Below are positions 1 to 11,738 of a DNA stretch of 64,000 nt, piece after piece. How positions within the stretch are numbered: the first letter of the stretch is position 1; each line of letters begins with the position of its first letter. The notes beneath the pieces were generated by a model. The model did not search any database. It saw nothing but the letters and a program-made list of their open reading frames with translations, and was not told where the DNA came from. A program made the position numbers and the translations under genes. The stretch is from Liolophura sinensis (Eukaryota; Mollusca; Polyplacophora; Chitonida; Chitonidae): positions 2,978,001 to 3,042,000 of the forward strand of contig NC_088300.1 of the NCBI RefSeq assembly GCF_032854445.1, given 5' to 3'.

Positions 1-866
1 CCTCTCACGTGGTCAGCGTGACAGAGGGTACAGCATGTTCCTCTCACCTGGTCAACGTGACAGAGGGTACAGCATGTTCCTCCCAACTTGTCACTGTGAC
101 AGAGGGTACAGTATGTTCCTCTCACCTCGTAACTGTGACAGAGGGTACAGCATGTTCCTCTCACCTGGTCAGCGTGACAGAGGGTACAGCATGTTCCTCT
201 CACCTCCTAACTGTGACAGAGGGTACAGCATGTTCCTCTCACCTTGTAACTGTGACAGAGTGTACAGCATGTTCCTCTCACCTGGTCAGCGTGACAGAGG
301 GTACAGCATGTTCCTCTCACCTCGTAACTGTGACAGAGGGTACAGCATGTTCCTCTCACCTTGTCAGCGTGACAGAGGGTACAGCATGATCCTCTCATCT
401 GGTCAGCGTGACACACGGTACATAATGTTCCTCTCACCTTGTCAGGGTGACAGTGTGTACATCATGTTCCTCTCACCTGGTCAGCGTGACAGCGGGAAAG
501 CGTGTTCCTCTCACCTTGTCATCGTGACAGATGGTACAGCATGTTCCTCTCACCTTGTCAGCGTGACAGTGGGTACAGCATGTTCCTCTCATCTGGTCAG
601 CGTGACACACGGTACATAATGTTCCTCTCACCTTGTCAGCGTGACAGTGTGTACATCATTTTCCTCTCACCTGGTCAGCGTGATAGAGGGAAAGCATGTT
701 CCTCTCACCTTGTCATCGTGACAGATGGTACAGCATGTTCCTCTCACCTGGTCAACGTGACATACGGTATAACCTAATACTCCACTTGGTCGGTGTGATA
801 TACGGTACAGCATGTTCGTCTCATTTGGTCAGCGTGACATACGGTACAGCGTAATACACTCACCTG
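1..866. repeat. 39-bp minisatellite, about 22 copies, running off the left edge
   Basis: The monomer reads roughly 'cctctcacctggtcagcgtg' followed by 'acagagggtacagcatgtt'. Copies follow at 39-base steps from base 1, so the array continues beyond the window. The last three copies (about 750-866) are more divergent. 39 is thirteen codons, so several frames stay open and give Cys/Ser-rich 13-residue peptide repeats on + and a CTLCHAD-like repeat on -. There is no start context, splice signal or unique sequence to suggest a real protein. One copy near 490-520 is 38 bp long and shifts the frame. A five-copy block is duplicated inside the array (see findings). Confidence 0.95.
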
Positions 867-937
867 ATCGTCTTACTCTCACAGATCTTTGCCTTGTAGT
901 GGTAGAATTAGTAATAGTTTAAGGTTAGAGGGCATTA

Positions 938-1012
938 AAAGAGGTCCTTGCTGTGATAGTGGTTGAAGTGTCTGCATTGTAATCGGCAGACTCCGATTCA
1001 ATTCCAGGCAGT
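938..1012 (+). mobile_element. tRNA-like sequence, probable SINE head fragment
   Basis: The segment begins near 'gaggtccttgctgtgatagt' and contains an A-box-like 'gatagtggttgaagtg' and a B-box-like 'gattcaattcc', spaced as in a tRNA. A pairable TCTGC...GCAGA arm lies between them. The acceptor stem does not close convincingly, so I read it as a tRNA-derived retroposon head, not a functional tRNA gene. A SINE 3' half follows about 75 bp downstream on the same strand. The two could be one composite element or neighbours by chance. Confidence 0.4.
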
Positions 1013-1083
1013 TAATTTTTTATCCGTCTGAAAAAAAAAATATGAAAAGTATGCGTCCAAATATCCGAAATTGGAGAATTGTG

Positions 1084-1268
1084 GAACTGTGAGTTCAAGT
1101 CCAGCTTTTGCTGGCTTCCTCTCCGGTCGTACGTGGGGAGATCTCCCAGCAACCTGCTTGTGGTTGTGCGTTTGCCCGGTTTCCTCCAACCATAATGCTG
1201 ACTGGCGTCGTATAAGTAAAACATTCTTGAGTACGGCGTAAAACACAAATCAAATAAATAAATAAAAT
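1084..1268 (+). mobile_element. SINE copy (family 1), 5'-truncated
   Basis: From 'gagttcaagtccagc' it follows the family order seen in the other copies: 'gctggcttcctctccgg', 'cgtacgtggggag', 'gtttcctcc', 'cataatgctg', 'cgtcgtataagt', 'attcttgagtacggcgtaaaac', then an A/T tail with taaataaataaa. The tRNA-related 5' head (ggcctccgtggctcagt...) is absent or replaced. Several core bases differ from the better copies at 6572-6837 and 14907-15169, so this is an older copy. Confidence 0.85.
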
Positions 1269-2142
1269 CGATGTCGGGAGACCTCGGAATCAAATCTGGG
1301 TCGGATCATACCAAAGATTTTCAAAATGGTCTTTGCTACTGGGGGGCCTGATACCAGTATGGTGTGACTGGGTGGGGTATCATGTCTGGTGTCTTCAGCA
1401 TGATACTTCAGTGACGGCAGCACTTTTGCGGCATGGCGCCCTGGCAGAAGAGGACACAATATATGTCCACATGTGATGACTCCTCTTCGTCATAGGGGTA
1501 TAACCGAAAGAATGGTAAGTTCGACCTTAAATCCCAACCATACATACAGATTCTAATTCTCAGTAACGTTCATTTATGCCCAGATGTTGCATACCTGTCG
1601 TGTCAGCTCAAGTTACGATCGATGTGCAGATATGTAGGTATTCGAATCGCGTTTTTTCGTTTAAAGAAATATATTTTGTAACACCAGATTCTTGAATAAG
1701 CAAACCACGACATATACATTCTAACAAGCATGACTGCACGTATTTGTATCTTTGTACACATATATAAGTGTATTTAGCTCTAAAACTCTCGGGCGTAGCC
1801 GAGTGTTCCATCTGGCGCACTCACTGTTGAATGTGTAACTTTGTCACTTTGTAACTTTAATAGCCGCAACAGCCGTGGTATGATGACAGTATACATATGC
1901 ACAAAGCAAGTATTATTGCGTATAATACACTCGGCAACAATCGTCTAGTTTGTGGAATGCAAACAGTTCGTGTAACTGTGGTATGCAGACATAAATAATG
2001 ATTCAGCAACATCTATACTTTTAACTAGATCTTTATTTGTCCTGGCCCCCATATTTCCCATTGTTGTATTGTGAAGGTAAGCAAAAGTACAAAATACATG
2101 GTGAAATATGCGCATACGTCATCAGACGTTCACACATACGGT

Positions 2143-2227
2143 TGCTTGATTGATGGAGTGATTGATTTGTTGATTCGTTGATTAACTTACCCTTTGTTTA
2201 ATTGACTGACAGTTTGATTGATACAAT
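2143..2227. repeat. degenerate TTGAT/GATT simple repeat
   Basis: Words such as 'ttgattgatggagtgattga' and 'ttgttgattcgttgatta' recur, with heavy drift, to 'gtttgattgata'. It is a decayed microsatellite. Confidence 0.6.
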
Positions 2228-3710
2228 ACATAAATTTGGCAAATAACTGAAAACGAACATCAAAGCTGTATGGAAAGGGATAATGGTGTGGGCTCCTTCA
2301 TGTCTGTGTTTTATAAGTACACATACTTAATAGACTTATTGCGAAATGATAATTCGCAAATTGTTTTATGTATTTTTTAGATAAGGTAATGCGTATCAAT
2401 GTGAGCAGAGTTGGTCGATAATAACAGGGAAATCTGAATTTCATAACTTGACTCATGTTATATGAGTGAGAAATGAGCATCTTATACAGGGTCGAACTTA
2501 AACAATGTTACCTTCCCTTTAGCAAGATAGTATGCCGTGTCAAAGATATTAGCACAACGCCATATTGTAGTCTTCGTCAAACAAGTATCAGACAAGAATA
2601 ACTGAAGAGGCTTTATGCAAAGGCTTCACCGGCAGTGACGAGTTGTGATCAATACCCCAAGGCAGGAACTAAATGAAAAAGTCATCTCACTATGATCACT
2701 TGGTCTATAAGCTGTCATCAACACTATGGTTTTTAATTTCCTTTGCTGTCCATTAAATGACAAGAGCGTAAGCTAGTGTCGGAACTGCTTTGCTAGTGTC
2801 TGATGTTATTGCACGTTGGAGTGTAATCGTATAAAAGTCCGCCTGCCTTCGTCTTGATGAAGGTTGTCCGGTAGCGAGACTGTCACTGCCATGTTCATCT
2901 CTCCCTCTCTCCCCACGGAGCCCATACCTGGGATGTATGGTATTCATACAGATTCCACAATCTCCTGTTGCACTGTTAATATATCCCCCTCTTCACTCAT
3001 CTGTACATCATCGTTATCAAATAGCGCTTTCCAAGAAGTTTCTTTCCAACATTATTTCTTCTCCTAACGATGTTTACACGTATGGGTTTATGCTCTTTGT
3101 TCTTGCACTTTCAGTTAAATTATCTCGTGCCATATTCCCGAATTCCGAGCCTTAGTACCTGACGAAGCAGTTTTCATTTTTCATGTTATTGCATCAAGCT
3201 TTCCGTTTCAAAATAATTAAAAACTAATCTGTTTTCCCTATTTGAAAATATCGGTTTTCTCTCAGGTTCGGTAATGGCATAATTCAAAATGAATAGAATA
3301 TCAATTACATCTTTGAGAGGCAATGACCCGTGATGGAATTCATATTTGTGGGTTGCGTTTAGAGTTCTGGACATGCTTCACACACTGCATAGTTTAAACC
3401 CAGTGCAAGTATTTTGTCGGAGTTACTACCTGCTGGCAGATTTCAATATATACGTAATGATGGAAGTTCGTTGCGGCTATATAGGCTATGTATTACTCCG
3501 TCGTGCCGTTTTCTATGTACTTAAACAGGAGAAAGACGCTATTTTACCATTAAACTAACGGAACCCTCTCCTTTTGAAAATCCTTTTGGTCGCCGACTTG
3601 ACGAACTCGTCCAAAGTAAATGGTGCTAGGGCATCAACGACACCGGACTTCTCGTGTATTCTATAGCGATTGTAATACAGGCATATTTAATACTAGGTCA
3701 TGATCAGTCA

Positions 3711-3726
3711 CCCCCCCCCCCCCCCC
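3711..3726. repeat. poly-C run followed by CCACC-rich tract
   Basis: Sixteen consecutive C followed by 'agaccccacccccaccacc'. Such runs are prone to length errors in sequencing and can form i-motif/G-quadruplex structures. Confidence 0.9.
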
Positions 3727-5436
3727 AGACCCCACCCCCACCACCACCATCCCCTATTACTGAAGTTACAGCCACCCTAAATCTGTTTAATTATTTGTTG
3801 TCCTTCGTCTACATACAAGTATACAAAAGATAATAGCCAAGCGCATCTAATCCATTATAAGCATACGTTAAACTGACTGCCTCACATGCTTGCTGTGTTT
3901 TACCGTTTCTTAACAGCTGAATTACTTTTGCTTGATCAATATCTAAGTCAACTTGCTAATCATATATTATTGTCTTTTTAATGTTACTTTCACATATGCT
4001 CACCATACCGCTTTCAATGGACTTGCCACAGTGCGTATGTATTATAATCTTTGAGCCACTTTCAACTTTCTCGTACACGTCCAGGCTTTTTTTAACCTAG
4101 TACTAACTCTTTTCAATTAATGTCCGTCTCCCATATTTTCTCCCCATCATATAGGGTTGCTTAGCTCAAATATGTTGTAATGTAACATTGATTTTTCAAA
4201 TCCTTATTATTTTGTTCTTTCCTTAATCGTCTGTGGATATGGGAGCGGGGATTGGGATTATTAGGGGGAAAAGCTCCATGGATCATATTTTCCCACCACT
4301 AAGCTTATACACATTGTTCGTTTCACGGAAACTTCGTTGCCATGAGCATATATCATGTTAACTTAATTTTATAGATGTATAATGTGTCCGGTTTATAACT
4401 GAGCACTGCATATGGGGGTATATTTGAACATTGTGTTATTACCCCATCCATCATGGACTGACACTTTATATTTCGCCTTGGGTTTTAAAATGATACCCTG
4501 TTCCATTTAGGAGAGATCGAGCTTTTTGACCACACCCTCCTCTATTTATCAAATGTTTCTCCGCATGACGATCCATCAGAAAAGTGGTCGTGTATGGTCA
4601 CTGCCGGTCAGACAATCTCACCAAATGGACCGTGGTTAAAGATTCGATCTGTTATTATGGTATTGATACGCGTCACTGATTTTATCGATCCATAACAGCT
4701 CCGTGACAGCTAGCAGTTTCTGTAGGAAGTCACCCCGGAGATGGCACATTAGTTACTCGTACGGTTATTTCAGCCTGTGATGGAAATGGTTGCATTTCCA
4801 ATACCGACCTCACCGCTGCTGATCTTACAGACAGGTTTTCCCGATTCCATCAATTCACCCAGTCCATCCAATGGTTGCAATTTTGCAGATTAAGGGAAAC
4901 GGAAACTGGACCCAGCATGATCCATTAGGACATCGATACCAAACTAATTTCCGTGTTTCAGATGTGTTAGAGAAACATTCGGGCAAAACGGAACTACAGT
5001 TATGATTAAGAAATGTCTATATCCTCATTTCCGTTCGTGTAAGGGAAGACAATTCGACCAATAGAAATGACTCCGTTATTCACGAGACATAGCTTAAGTT
5101 GTAAGCGCATTTAGGCCTACATGTTTCTTTAGGTTTAAAGATACTTTGTTTTGCAACATAATTCATTAGTAAGTGAAGAAATAGAAAGGGATAAGGCGCA
5201 TGAAGTTACGTTGATATCCATCTTTCTTGAAGCACAAGGAGACAATATAGGGGCCTATAATCATCTGCTTAGAGACCACTGAAAGCGATATCAAATGTTT
5301 TGTGAAACGCTGTTGGGATGAATTTTTTACCACAAGCTGTGTGTTTAATGCTGGAACAAGTAGTTTATGTACTCTTTACATGAATAACGCTCACAATGAT
5401 CTCTTCCAAGGGTAATCATAAAAGTAAAAGATCAAA

Positions 5437-6116
5437 CATCACGCACTGGCATGTACCCTGAAGCCCAGCGTACACACAGAATAGGCCGATACAAGCGGCA
5501 TCACGCACTGGCATGCGCCCTGAAGCCCAGCGTGCACACAGAATAGGCCGATACAATCGGCATCACGCACTGGCATGTACCCTGAAGCCCAGCGTGCACA
5601 CAGAATAGGCCGATACAATTGGCATCACGCACTGGCATGCACCTGAAGCCCAGCGTGCACACAGAATAGGCCGATACAAGCGGCATCACGCACTGGCATG
5701 CACCTGAAGCCCAGTGTGCACACAGAATAGGCCGATACAAGAGGCATCACGCACTGGCATGTACCCTGAAGCCCAGTGTGCACACAGGAAATGCCGATAC
5801 AAGCGGCATCACGCACTGGCATGCACCCTGAAGCCCAGCGTGCACACAGAATAGGCTGTTACAAGCGGTATCACGCACTGGCATGCACCCTGAAGCCCAG
5901 CGTGCACACAGAATAGGCCGATACAATTGGCATCACGCACTGGCATGCACCTGAAGCCCAGCGTGCACACAGAATAGGGCGATACAAGCGGCATCACGCA
6001 CTGGCATGCGCCCTGAAGACCAGCGTGTACACAGGAAATGCCGATACAAGCTGCATCACGCACTGGCATGCACCCTGAAGACCAGCGTGCACATAGAACA
6101 GACCTATACAAGCGGT
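5437..6116. repeat. 62-bp tandem array, 11 copies
   Basis: Copies start at 5437, 5499, 5561, 5623, 5684, 5745, 5807, 5869, 5931, 5992 and 6053. Each begins 'catcacgcactggcatg' and contains 'ctgaagcccagcgtgcacac'. Three copies are 61 bp because one C is missing before 'ctgaag', which breaks the reading frames. The ORFs here (on -, CVMP/SAYSVCTLGF-like peptides) are repeat artefacts. The last copy is the most divergent ('acatagaacagacctataca'). Confidence 0.95.
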
Positions 6117-6558
6117 TCAAGCTTATGAAAACTATTTAAAGTCGGTGTAAATTTCCACCACTGACTGGATGCAGTTATTGACCGTGGTGTAAATTTCCAC
6201 CAACAGTGAAGCAATAATTCAGACCTCTGTGAGCTATAAAAACGGCATGTTCAGTTTTTGCTGCAATTCTTTTTTTCCAATTTTACAGGGCTCCAATTCG
6301 CCTCATATAACGGCGAAATCTAAAACAATAATACAATGACCGAGTGTCCCGTGTGTGCACGTGATGATATAGCTTGAAGGTCGTCCTATTTGATTGGTAT
6401 AATTTGAAACCTGAGCTGCTAACTGACACCAGAATTACTTTTGAATATAAAACTGGCAACTAACTTGAGGAACCATTTTTAAGATGTACCTGCACAACGG
6501 TGTCTCGCTGTCCACATGAGTAGAATAACAATGACATTGGTTTAAGCATAATGCCATA
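6117..6558. other. non-coding spacer with a short direct repeat
   Basis: 'ggtgtaaatttccacca' occurs twice about 45 bp apart (near 6145 and 6190). The word 'tgcagttattgaccg' between them recurs near 7440. No gene is seen. Confidence 0.5.
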
Positions 6559-6571
6559 TGGTTCGTCATGA

Positions 6572-6837
6572 TTTTTTTTTTTTTTTTGATTTGTGTTTTA
6601 CGCCGTACTCAAGAATATTTCACTTATACGACGGCGGCCAGCATTATGGTGGGTGGAAACCGGGCAGAGCCCGACAGAATCCCACGACCATCCGCAGGTT
6701 GCTGAAAGACCTTCCCACGTACGGCCGGAGAGGAAGCCAGCATGAGCTGGTCTTGAACTCACAGCGACCGCACTGGTGAGAGGCTCTGGGTCACTACGCT
6801 GCGCTAGTGCGCTAACCGACTGAGCCACGGAGGCCCC
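6572..6837 (-). mobile_element. full-length SINE copy (family 1) with 13-bp target-site duplication
   Basis: Read on the minus strand, it starts 'ggggcctccgtggctcagtc', which contains a Pol III A box (TGGCTCAGTCGG). A B-box-like 'gagttcaagacc' follows. Next come 'gctggcttcctctccggcc', the conserved core around 'aataatgctggccgccgtcg' (written on + as 'cgacggcggccagcattatg'), 'attcttgagtacggcgtaaaac' and a T-rich (on +) tail. The 13-bp direct repeat 'tggttcgtcatga' flanks it at 6559-6571 and 6838-6850. The TSD and intact head show insertion by target-primed reverse transcription. Transcription would depend on Pol III and mobilisation on a partner LINE. Confidence 0.95.
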
Positions 6838-6850
6838 TGGTTCGTCATGA

Positions 6851-8071
6851 GGTTCTCGTACAAGAACCATGGTTTATGCAAGTGTGCTTATTTGTGGTGC
6901 TTTATTCAACACACAAGGATACTGATATCGTGAAATATTTACCAAAGGCTAAGATTCTGTGTGGAAATTAGACCATATCGCGATATTAAAATATATGGTC
7001 AGAAACACTGTTGCCCTTCCCTTCGTGAGATTGGAACCTTCTTTCCATGTGACATATGTATACTTCATATCCGGTGGTCGTAACACTAGAAAGCGCACTG
7101 TTAAATGAAAACAAGCAAATGAGTTTTATCCCTATGTGAAAAGAACATAGCACAGACTGGGTGGTTTAGGTAAAGGCGGGAAGAACTTTCCACTTTTTTC
7201 CAATGTCCCACTCATCTATTGCAGGTTATTTCTCACAGGGTATGCACTCTGCATGATCTGTTTATTTCCTAATTTTCATAAATTTCTAAATTGAGCTAAC
7301 TGAAGTTACTGAACCAAATGCAATATTCTTCAACGATGAAAGTGTTTAGGATCACAGGGTTCATTAGTTTACAAGAAACATTCACAGGAAGCTAAAAATC
7401 GGGGGGGGGGGGGGGGGGGGTAACAATGCTGAGAGTGGGTGCAGTTATTGACCGCGTGTCGTGGTTTGAACACACTCTTCATGCTTCGATCGTTAGAGAC
7501 TCTCTACAACCTGTAGCGGTAAAAAAGATTTCCTTGTTCTTGGCATGGAGTCATATATTTGCGCTAATGGCCTCCGTGTAGTCGAGACGCCTTTGAAATT
7601 GCTGGCGGCAGTAGTTTGGTAAAAGCAATCACTCCGACATGACTGTACGCAAACAACACAGCTCAGCTTCTGATGGTTTTGACGCAAAATGACACTCTTC
7701 TTCGGAATAATGGCGTTGAACCCTTAAAGCTCTTGTAAGTTGTTTCACCCAGGAACCATGAGCCAGTCAAGACATATCTTAAACACCGGACACCATATGT
7801 ACATTTAGGTTATAGAAAAGTAGTATTGTTCACTCTCCAGTAGTTTGATTTAATTATATGCTCTTCAAACTTTAAACGGAAAAATGAAGCAAATATACAG
7901 CTTTTATGTCAAATAGTTGCAATTTCCATGTGCAACTATATGAGAGACCATATAAAACCAAACGGATATGACTTAAATAAAACCAAACAAATAAATAAAA
8001 GTAACCAGTCAGGAACAATTTCTATACAATATATAGCGGAGATATCCAGCCTTAGAACGATTCACATATGT
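6851..8071. other. no gene recognised
   Basis: AT-rich unique sequence apart from a poly-G run at 7401-7420. Small ORFs of about 65 codons are present but unsupported. Confidence 0.5.
7401..7420. repeat. poly-G run (20)
   Basis: Twenty consecutive G between 'gctaaaaatc' and 'taacaatgct'. It is a potential G-quadruplex and a likely site of length error. Confidence 0.95.
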
Positions 8072-8127
8072 ACAGCTGTTACAGTACTATACAGCTGTTA
8101 CAGTACTATACACCTGTTGCAGTACTA
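8072..8127. repeat. 20-bp tandem repeat, about 2.7 copies
   Basis: 'acagctgttacagtactata' is repeated and followed by a divergent copy, 'cacctgttgcagtacta'. Confidence 0.85.
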
Positions 8128-8299
8128 ATCTCAGAAAGAACCTAAACAATTATCCTCTTACAGAAGTCCGCTATATATGCGGTTCAACCTTAAACACTTA
8201 CATATAACATTTGAAAAACAGGTACTCAGTATGAAAATGTTTTTTCCGCCAGAGAAATAGTACGATCCATAGTTTACCTTCACATGTAATATGGGACAT

Positions 8300-8829
8300 A
8301 AACAGTTTCCGGAATAAAAACTTCAGGCCTCGAATTAACCTCACAGTCATTGTAGTGTTTTGTTTAGGGCTGCGACCAATATCTCAACTCATAGCAGTTT
8401 GTCTGAAAAACAAAACTTCAGACCTCGAATTAACCTCACAGTCATTGTAGTGTTTTGTTTAGGGCTGCGACCAATATCTCAACTCACAACAGTTTGTCTG
8501 AAAAACAAAGCTTCAGACCTCGAATTAACCTCACAGTCATTGTAGTGTTTTGTTTAGGGCTGCGACCAATATCTCAACTCATAGCAGTTTGTCTGAAAAA
8601 CAAAACTTCAGACCTCGAATTAACCTCACAGTCATTGTAGTGTATTGTTTAGGGCTGCGACCAATATCTCAACTCACAACAGTTTGTCTGAAAAACAAAA
8701 CTTCAGACCTCGAAATAACCTCACAGTCATTGTAGTGTTTTGTTTAGGGCTGCGACCAATATCTCAACTCACAACAGTTTGTCTGAAAAACAAAACTTCA
8801 GACCTCGAAATAACCTCACAGTCATTGTA
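8300..8829. repeat. 95-bp tandem array, about 5.5 copies
   Basis: The monomer contains 'tttagggctgcgaccaatat', 'ctcaactca', 'cagtttgtctgaaaaacaaa', 'acttcagacctcgaa' and 'cctcacagtcattgta'. The first copy is partial and divergent ('cagtttccggaataaaaact' in place of the usual). Five near-identical 61-codon ORFs start at each copy because 95 is not a multiple of three; they are artefacts. Two copies share 'gaaataacc' where others have 'gaattaacc', which indicates recent local duplication. Confidence 0.95.
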
Positions 8830-10424
8830 TATATGTGTAGATGGGGATGGCTCTATTTTGTGCTGGGCCAGAATCCTCAAGTGGTCAAATTAGTAGTGTT
8901 CAGAGAAGGTTCTTCAGCCGGTGTACTTCCGTGCATAATATATAACAAGGATGTCTTTCTGGGTTTTGATGGATTTTGGGTTTTTCTAAACAATCCATTG
9001 TCAATGCGCAAAACCTGCAAGATCTGACGTATGTTGATCTTCAAAAGGACAAAGAAAATAAGTGATGGAATACATTTCCATGTTTATGCAGTAAATCAGT
9101 TTAGTTGTCAGTATGTTTGTGGAAACAAGTGTCTTGATAACTGAATTCATACAAAGGCAAGCACGTTCCACATTTAGTGAAGCTAAAATTGGTTTAACCG
9201 AGTCCAGTTGTAATTTTGTTTGCAAAATAAAGGCGAGCACCCTGCCGCTCCAAGCATCTTAACACAGCTCGGGGCTTAGCTAAATGGGGCTCCGGGTGGA
9301 AGAAATATAAGATAATACAGACGGAGTAATGTGACGGCTAAAGGTAAACTCAGTTTGTGGTTTCTCGTAATTTCACTAAAAGCCGGGGGATATTGAGTTG
9401 TATAGCATATGGAATGGATCAACGTGGAGTAAAGTGGGATTTATTCGAGAAGGAAGATCCTGTGCATGAACAGTTCCAAATATCGGTTAATATATCTGGC
9501 CCCGGACTGGGGATGTTCACCAGAGTCCTGCTTACACTGTCCGGACATAACTCTTAACACTGTGACAGTAATTTGCAGGTTGAACCGTTCAACAACAGGG
9601 AAAAATGGTAATAAAAGCTGTTCACCGGAGCCTGGCCGAGTATCAGCGTCAACGATTGCTCGGACCAGTGGAAAGGCCAGTTGCGCTCTGATCTTATCTA
9701 TTGGGCCAAATGAACGACTCAGTCAGGTTACGATAATAAATTCCGGCCACAGACCTCATCAACGCACAAGGGTCGGGATTGGTACACGCAGCGTTCTGCT
9801 AGGCGCGATATTCATGTAGTGTGGCCATAAAACATGCTATATATCGTATTGTCTACCATTTAGGGCCATAAAAGTTGATTACATCAAATTACAGTGGCTG
9901 TAGATAGATGTTTTTATCAGCCAGTATACTGGGGGTTTAATGAAGCACTCGTATGATACTACAACGTGAAACTTCTCGGGTTAAATTGAATCGGGAAGTC
10001 CAGACCCTTAAGACTGCACTTTGAGAGCGCACCACGAAAACAAAATCTCAACCATAAACTCTTGCTCTCCAGCCAATATACACACAGTGAAGCGTGAAGA
10101 GCTGTATAATCTGGTGTTGTTCTGTCCATTTTTTTTGTTATTCAGGTATAATCTTCGCTTATCACATATTAGCGTGTTGCAGTTCAGATTAAGAGGAACT
10201 CTAAACTATATGGTGCACATTTGTCAAGATGTCAGGGGATTTATTGATTCAGTGTATGTTACCAAAAGTCTGTTAATCATTATTGCTTATACACTTTCGA
10301 ATTGATGGATTGAATATTTTGACAACCAACCCAGTTGTATCACTTTTAATTCATACCGCCAATACGCGTATGGCTGACACCAGCATTTAACTTAAAGCCA
10401 GATTTGACAAGAAAACAGTGACAA
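8830..10424. other. no gene recognised
   Basis: Mixed unique sequence. A + strand ORF at 9466-9819 (117 codons) and another at 9357-9557 overlap here. I see no domain, initiation context or splice sites and do not call a gene. Confidence 0.45.
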
Positions 10425-10543
10425 AACAGAATCCGAGGTGATAACTGTTAACCGAATCGAGAGTGATAACTTTTAACAGAATCTGGGGTGACAACTGATA
10501 ACAGAATCCGGGGTGATAACGGTTAACAGAATCCGGGGTGACG
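10425..10543. repeat. 25-bp tandem repeat, about 4.7 copies
   Basis: Copies start at 10425, 10450, 10475, 10500 and 10525. The monomer is near 'aacagaatccggggtgataa' plus 'cggtt'. Confidence 0.9.
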
Positions 10544-11225
10544 TTTAAGGATCCTGGCAGTCTACGCCATTACATATGAACCAACCACAGAAATAAATCT
10601 CTATGAAAAAACGTAAAGACTGATCCTTCAGGAAGATCAAAACTATTATTTCTGGCTTGCCATAAGTAACTAGATTCCCCTACAAGCTAAAGAAATTTTT
10701 TTTCGAAGGCGTACATGCACCAAACTATCTTAATGTTACTAGGAAGTTAGTGACGAAATTCCTTCAGGGTAAGCGTCCGCGGTTAGAATGCTGGTTTTGT
10801 CGAGCAAAAATTCTAAAATAAACTCTGGCACAATTCTGCAAAGCGAATGGTTATCATGTACAATACTAAGGAATCATTGGATTCAGGGCTTGCATGGTGA
10901 CCATTTTACCATGCTATCAGGTTCATTTGAGTGTACAGCAAGACCGTGTTGATCTATAGATCTACTGTAGTGTATTCATATACGCGGAGAAGAAGACGTG
11001 GTACAGATTGCATGCATGAAATATGCATTTGTATACAATCCCCATTATGTTCAGTGACAAAACGTAAGCCCTAAAGCACAGACGTTGCACTATTGATGAA
11101 TCTAACCAATTTCATCTACAGCGGTTCAAAATAAGGTTCTGAAATTCTCAACGTTTTTTTTTTCTTTTGGCAGAACAATTTATTATTCAGTCAATAAGAA
11201 CCAAGATTTTTTTCTATATTTTCCT

Positions 11226-11738
11226 TCAATGAACATTGTCACTTTTAATTATACGTCCTTCATGTTTTTTTCCTGGTCGTGTTCGTCTTTGATATTCTCG
11301 ATATTTCAGCCCTCGATTAGCAAGAATCATCTCCAGTGGTTTGGCAGGACAATGAGTCTCACGGAGCTTGCGTCTACATAACTCATCAAAATGTTCGGTA
11401 AGAGTTATCCAAGTCTTTAAGAGGTTCGTGTGGACGCAGTGTCTTTTATTGTGAGTTAGAAATCTGTCCGTCATCCAACAAGGACCCAGCATTCCAGGCT
11501 CATCAATCACCCCCAGGCTCTTACCCGTCGACAAGCATCGAGTTGAAGTCCTATAGCGAATACCCCCATGTAAATACATCACTTGGCTCAACAAAGAAGT
11601 TAGAATCGACTGAATTGCGACCCAGCTCGGGTGGTTCAATAACAAAACAATTTGTCTTCTCTCTGGTCTTGTGAGCTGCATTCGAGACATCTTTCGGCCA
11701 TCTATATTCTGCTGATTTCCTTTGTGCTGTTTGGTCAA
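11226..11738 (-). CDS. unidentified 170-codon ORF, possible gene relic
   Basis: This is the longest open frame in the left half that is not built of tandem repeats. It has no canonical start at its 5' limit; the first ATG is at about residue 17 (KMSRMQL). The product would be basic. The C-terminal third is Arg/Lys-rich (LCRRKLRET, YREYQRRTRPGKKHEG). A second frame on the same strand (11551-11802; WYFYFVDGS, IEPPELGRN) overlaps its 5' part, as expected if one old gene has been frameshifted. I recognise no domain. It may be a decayed transposon or host gene exon, or a chance ORF. Nothing around it suggests a promoter. Confidence 0.25.
   Translation of the reverse strand: MTKQHKGNQQNIDGRKMSRMQLTRPERRQIVLLLNHPSWVAIQSILTSLLSQVMYLHGGIRYRTSTRCLSTGKSLGVIDEPGMLGPCWMTDRFLTHNKRHCVHTNLLKTWITLTEHFDELCRRKLRETHCPAKPLEMILANRGLKYREYQRRTRPGKKHEGRIIKSDNVH

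Larger units (their letters stand above)
1269..5436. other. about 4.2 kb without recognisable gene
   Basis: AT-rich unique sequence. Only short ORFs of up to about 72 codons are seen, on both strands, and none has supporting splice context. It holds a degenerate TTGAT-type stretch (2143-2227) and a poly-C run (3711-3726), listed separately. I see no tRNA, rRNA or recognisable transposon. Confidence 0.6.

Noticed and set aside
9-777. Repeat proteins with CSSHLV or MFLSP motifs on +, and a Cys-rich repeat on -
   Set aside because: They are frame-preserving translations of the 39-bp minisatellite. Openness on both strands and in several frames follows from the period.
938-1012. Functional tRNA gene
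   Set aside because: A- and B-box-like words are present, but the acceptor stem and anticodon loop do not form a regular cloverleaf. A SINE head is more likely.
9357-9819. Overlapping + strand ORFs of 66 and 117 codons
   Set aside because: No coding signature, no start context and no neighbours. Length is within chance expectation for a 64-kb six-frame scan.
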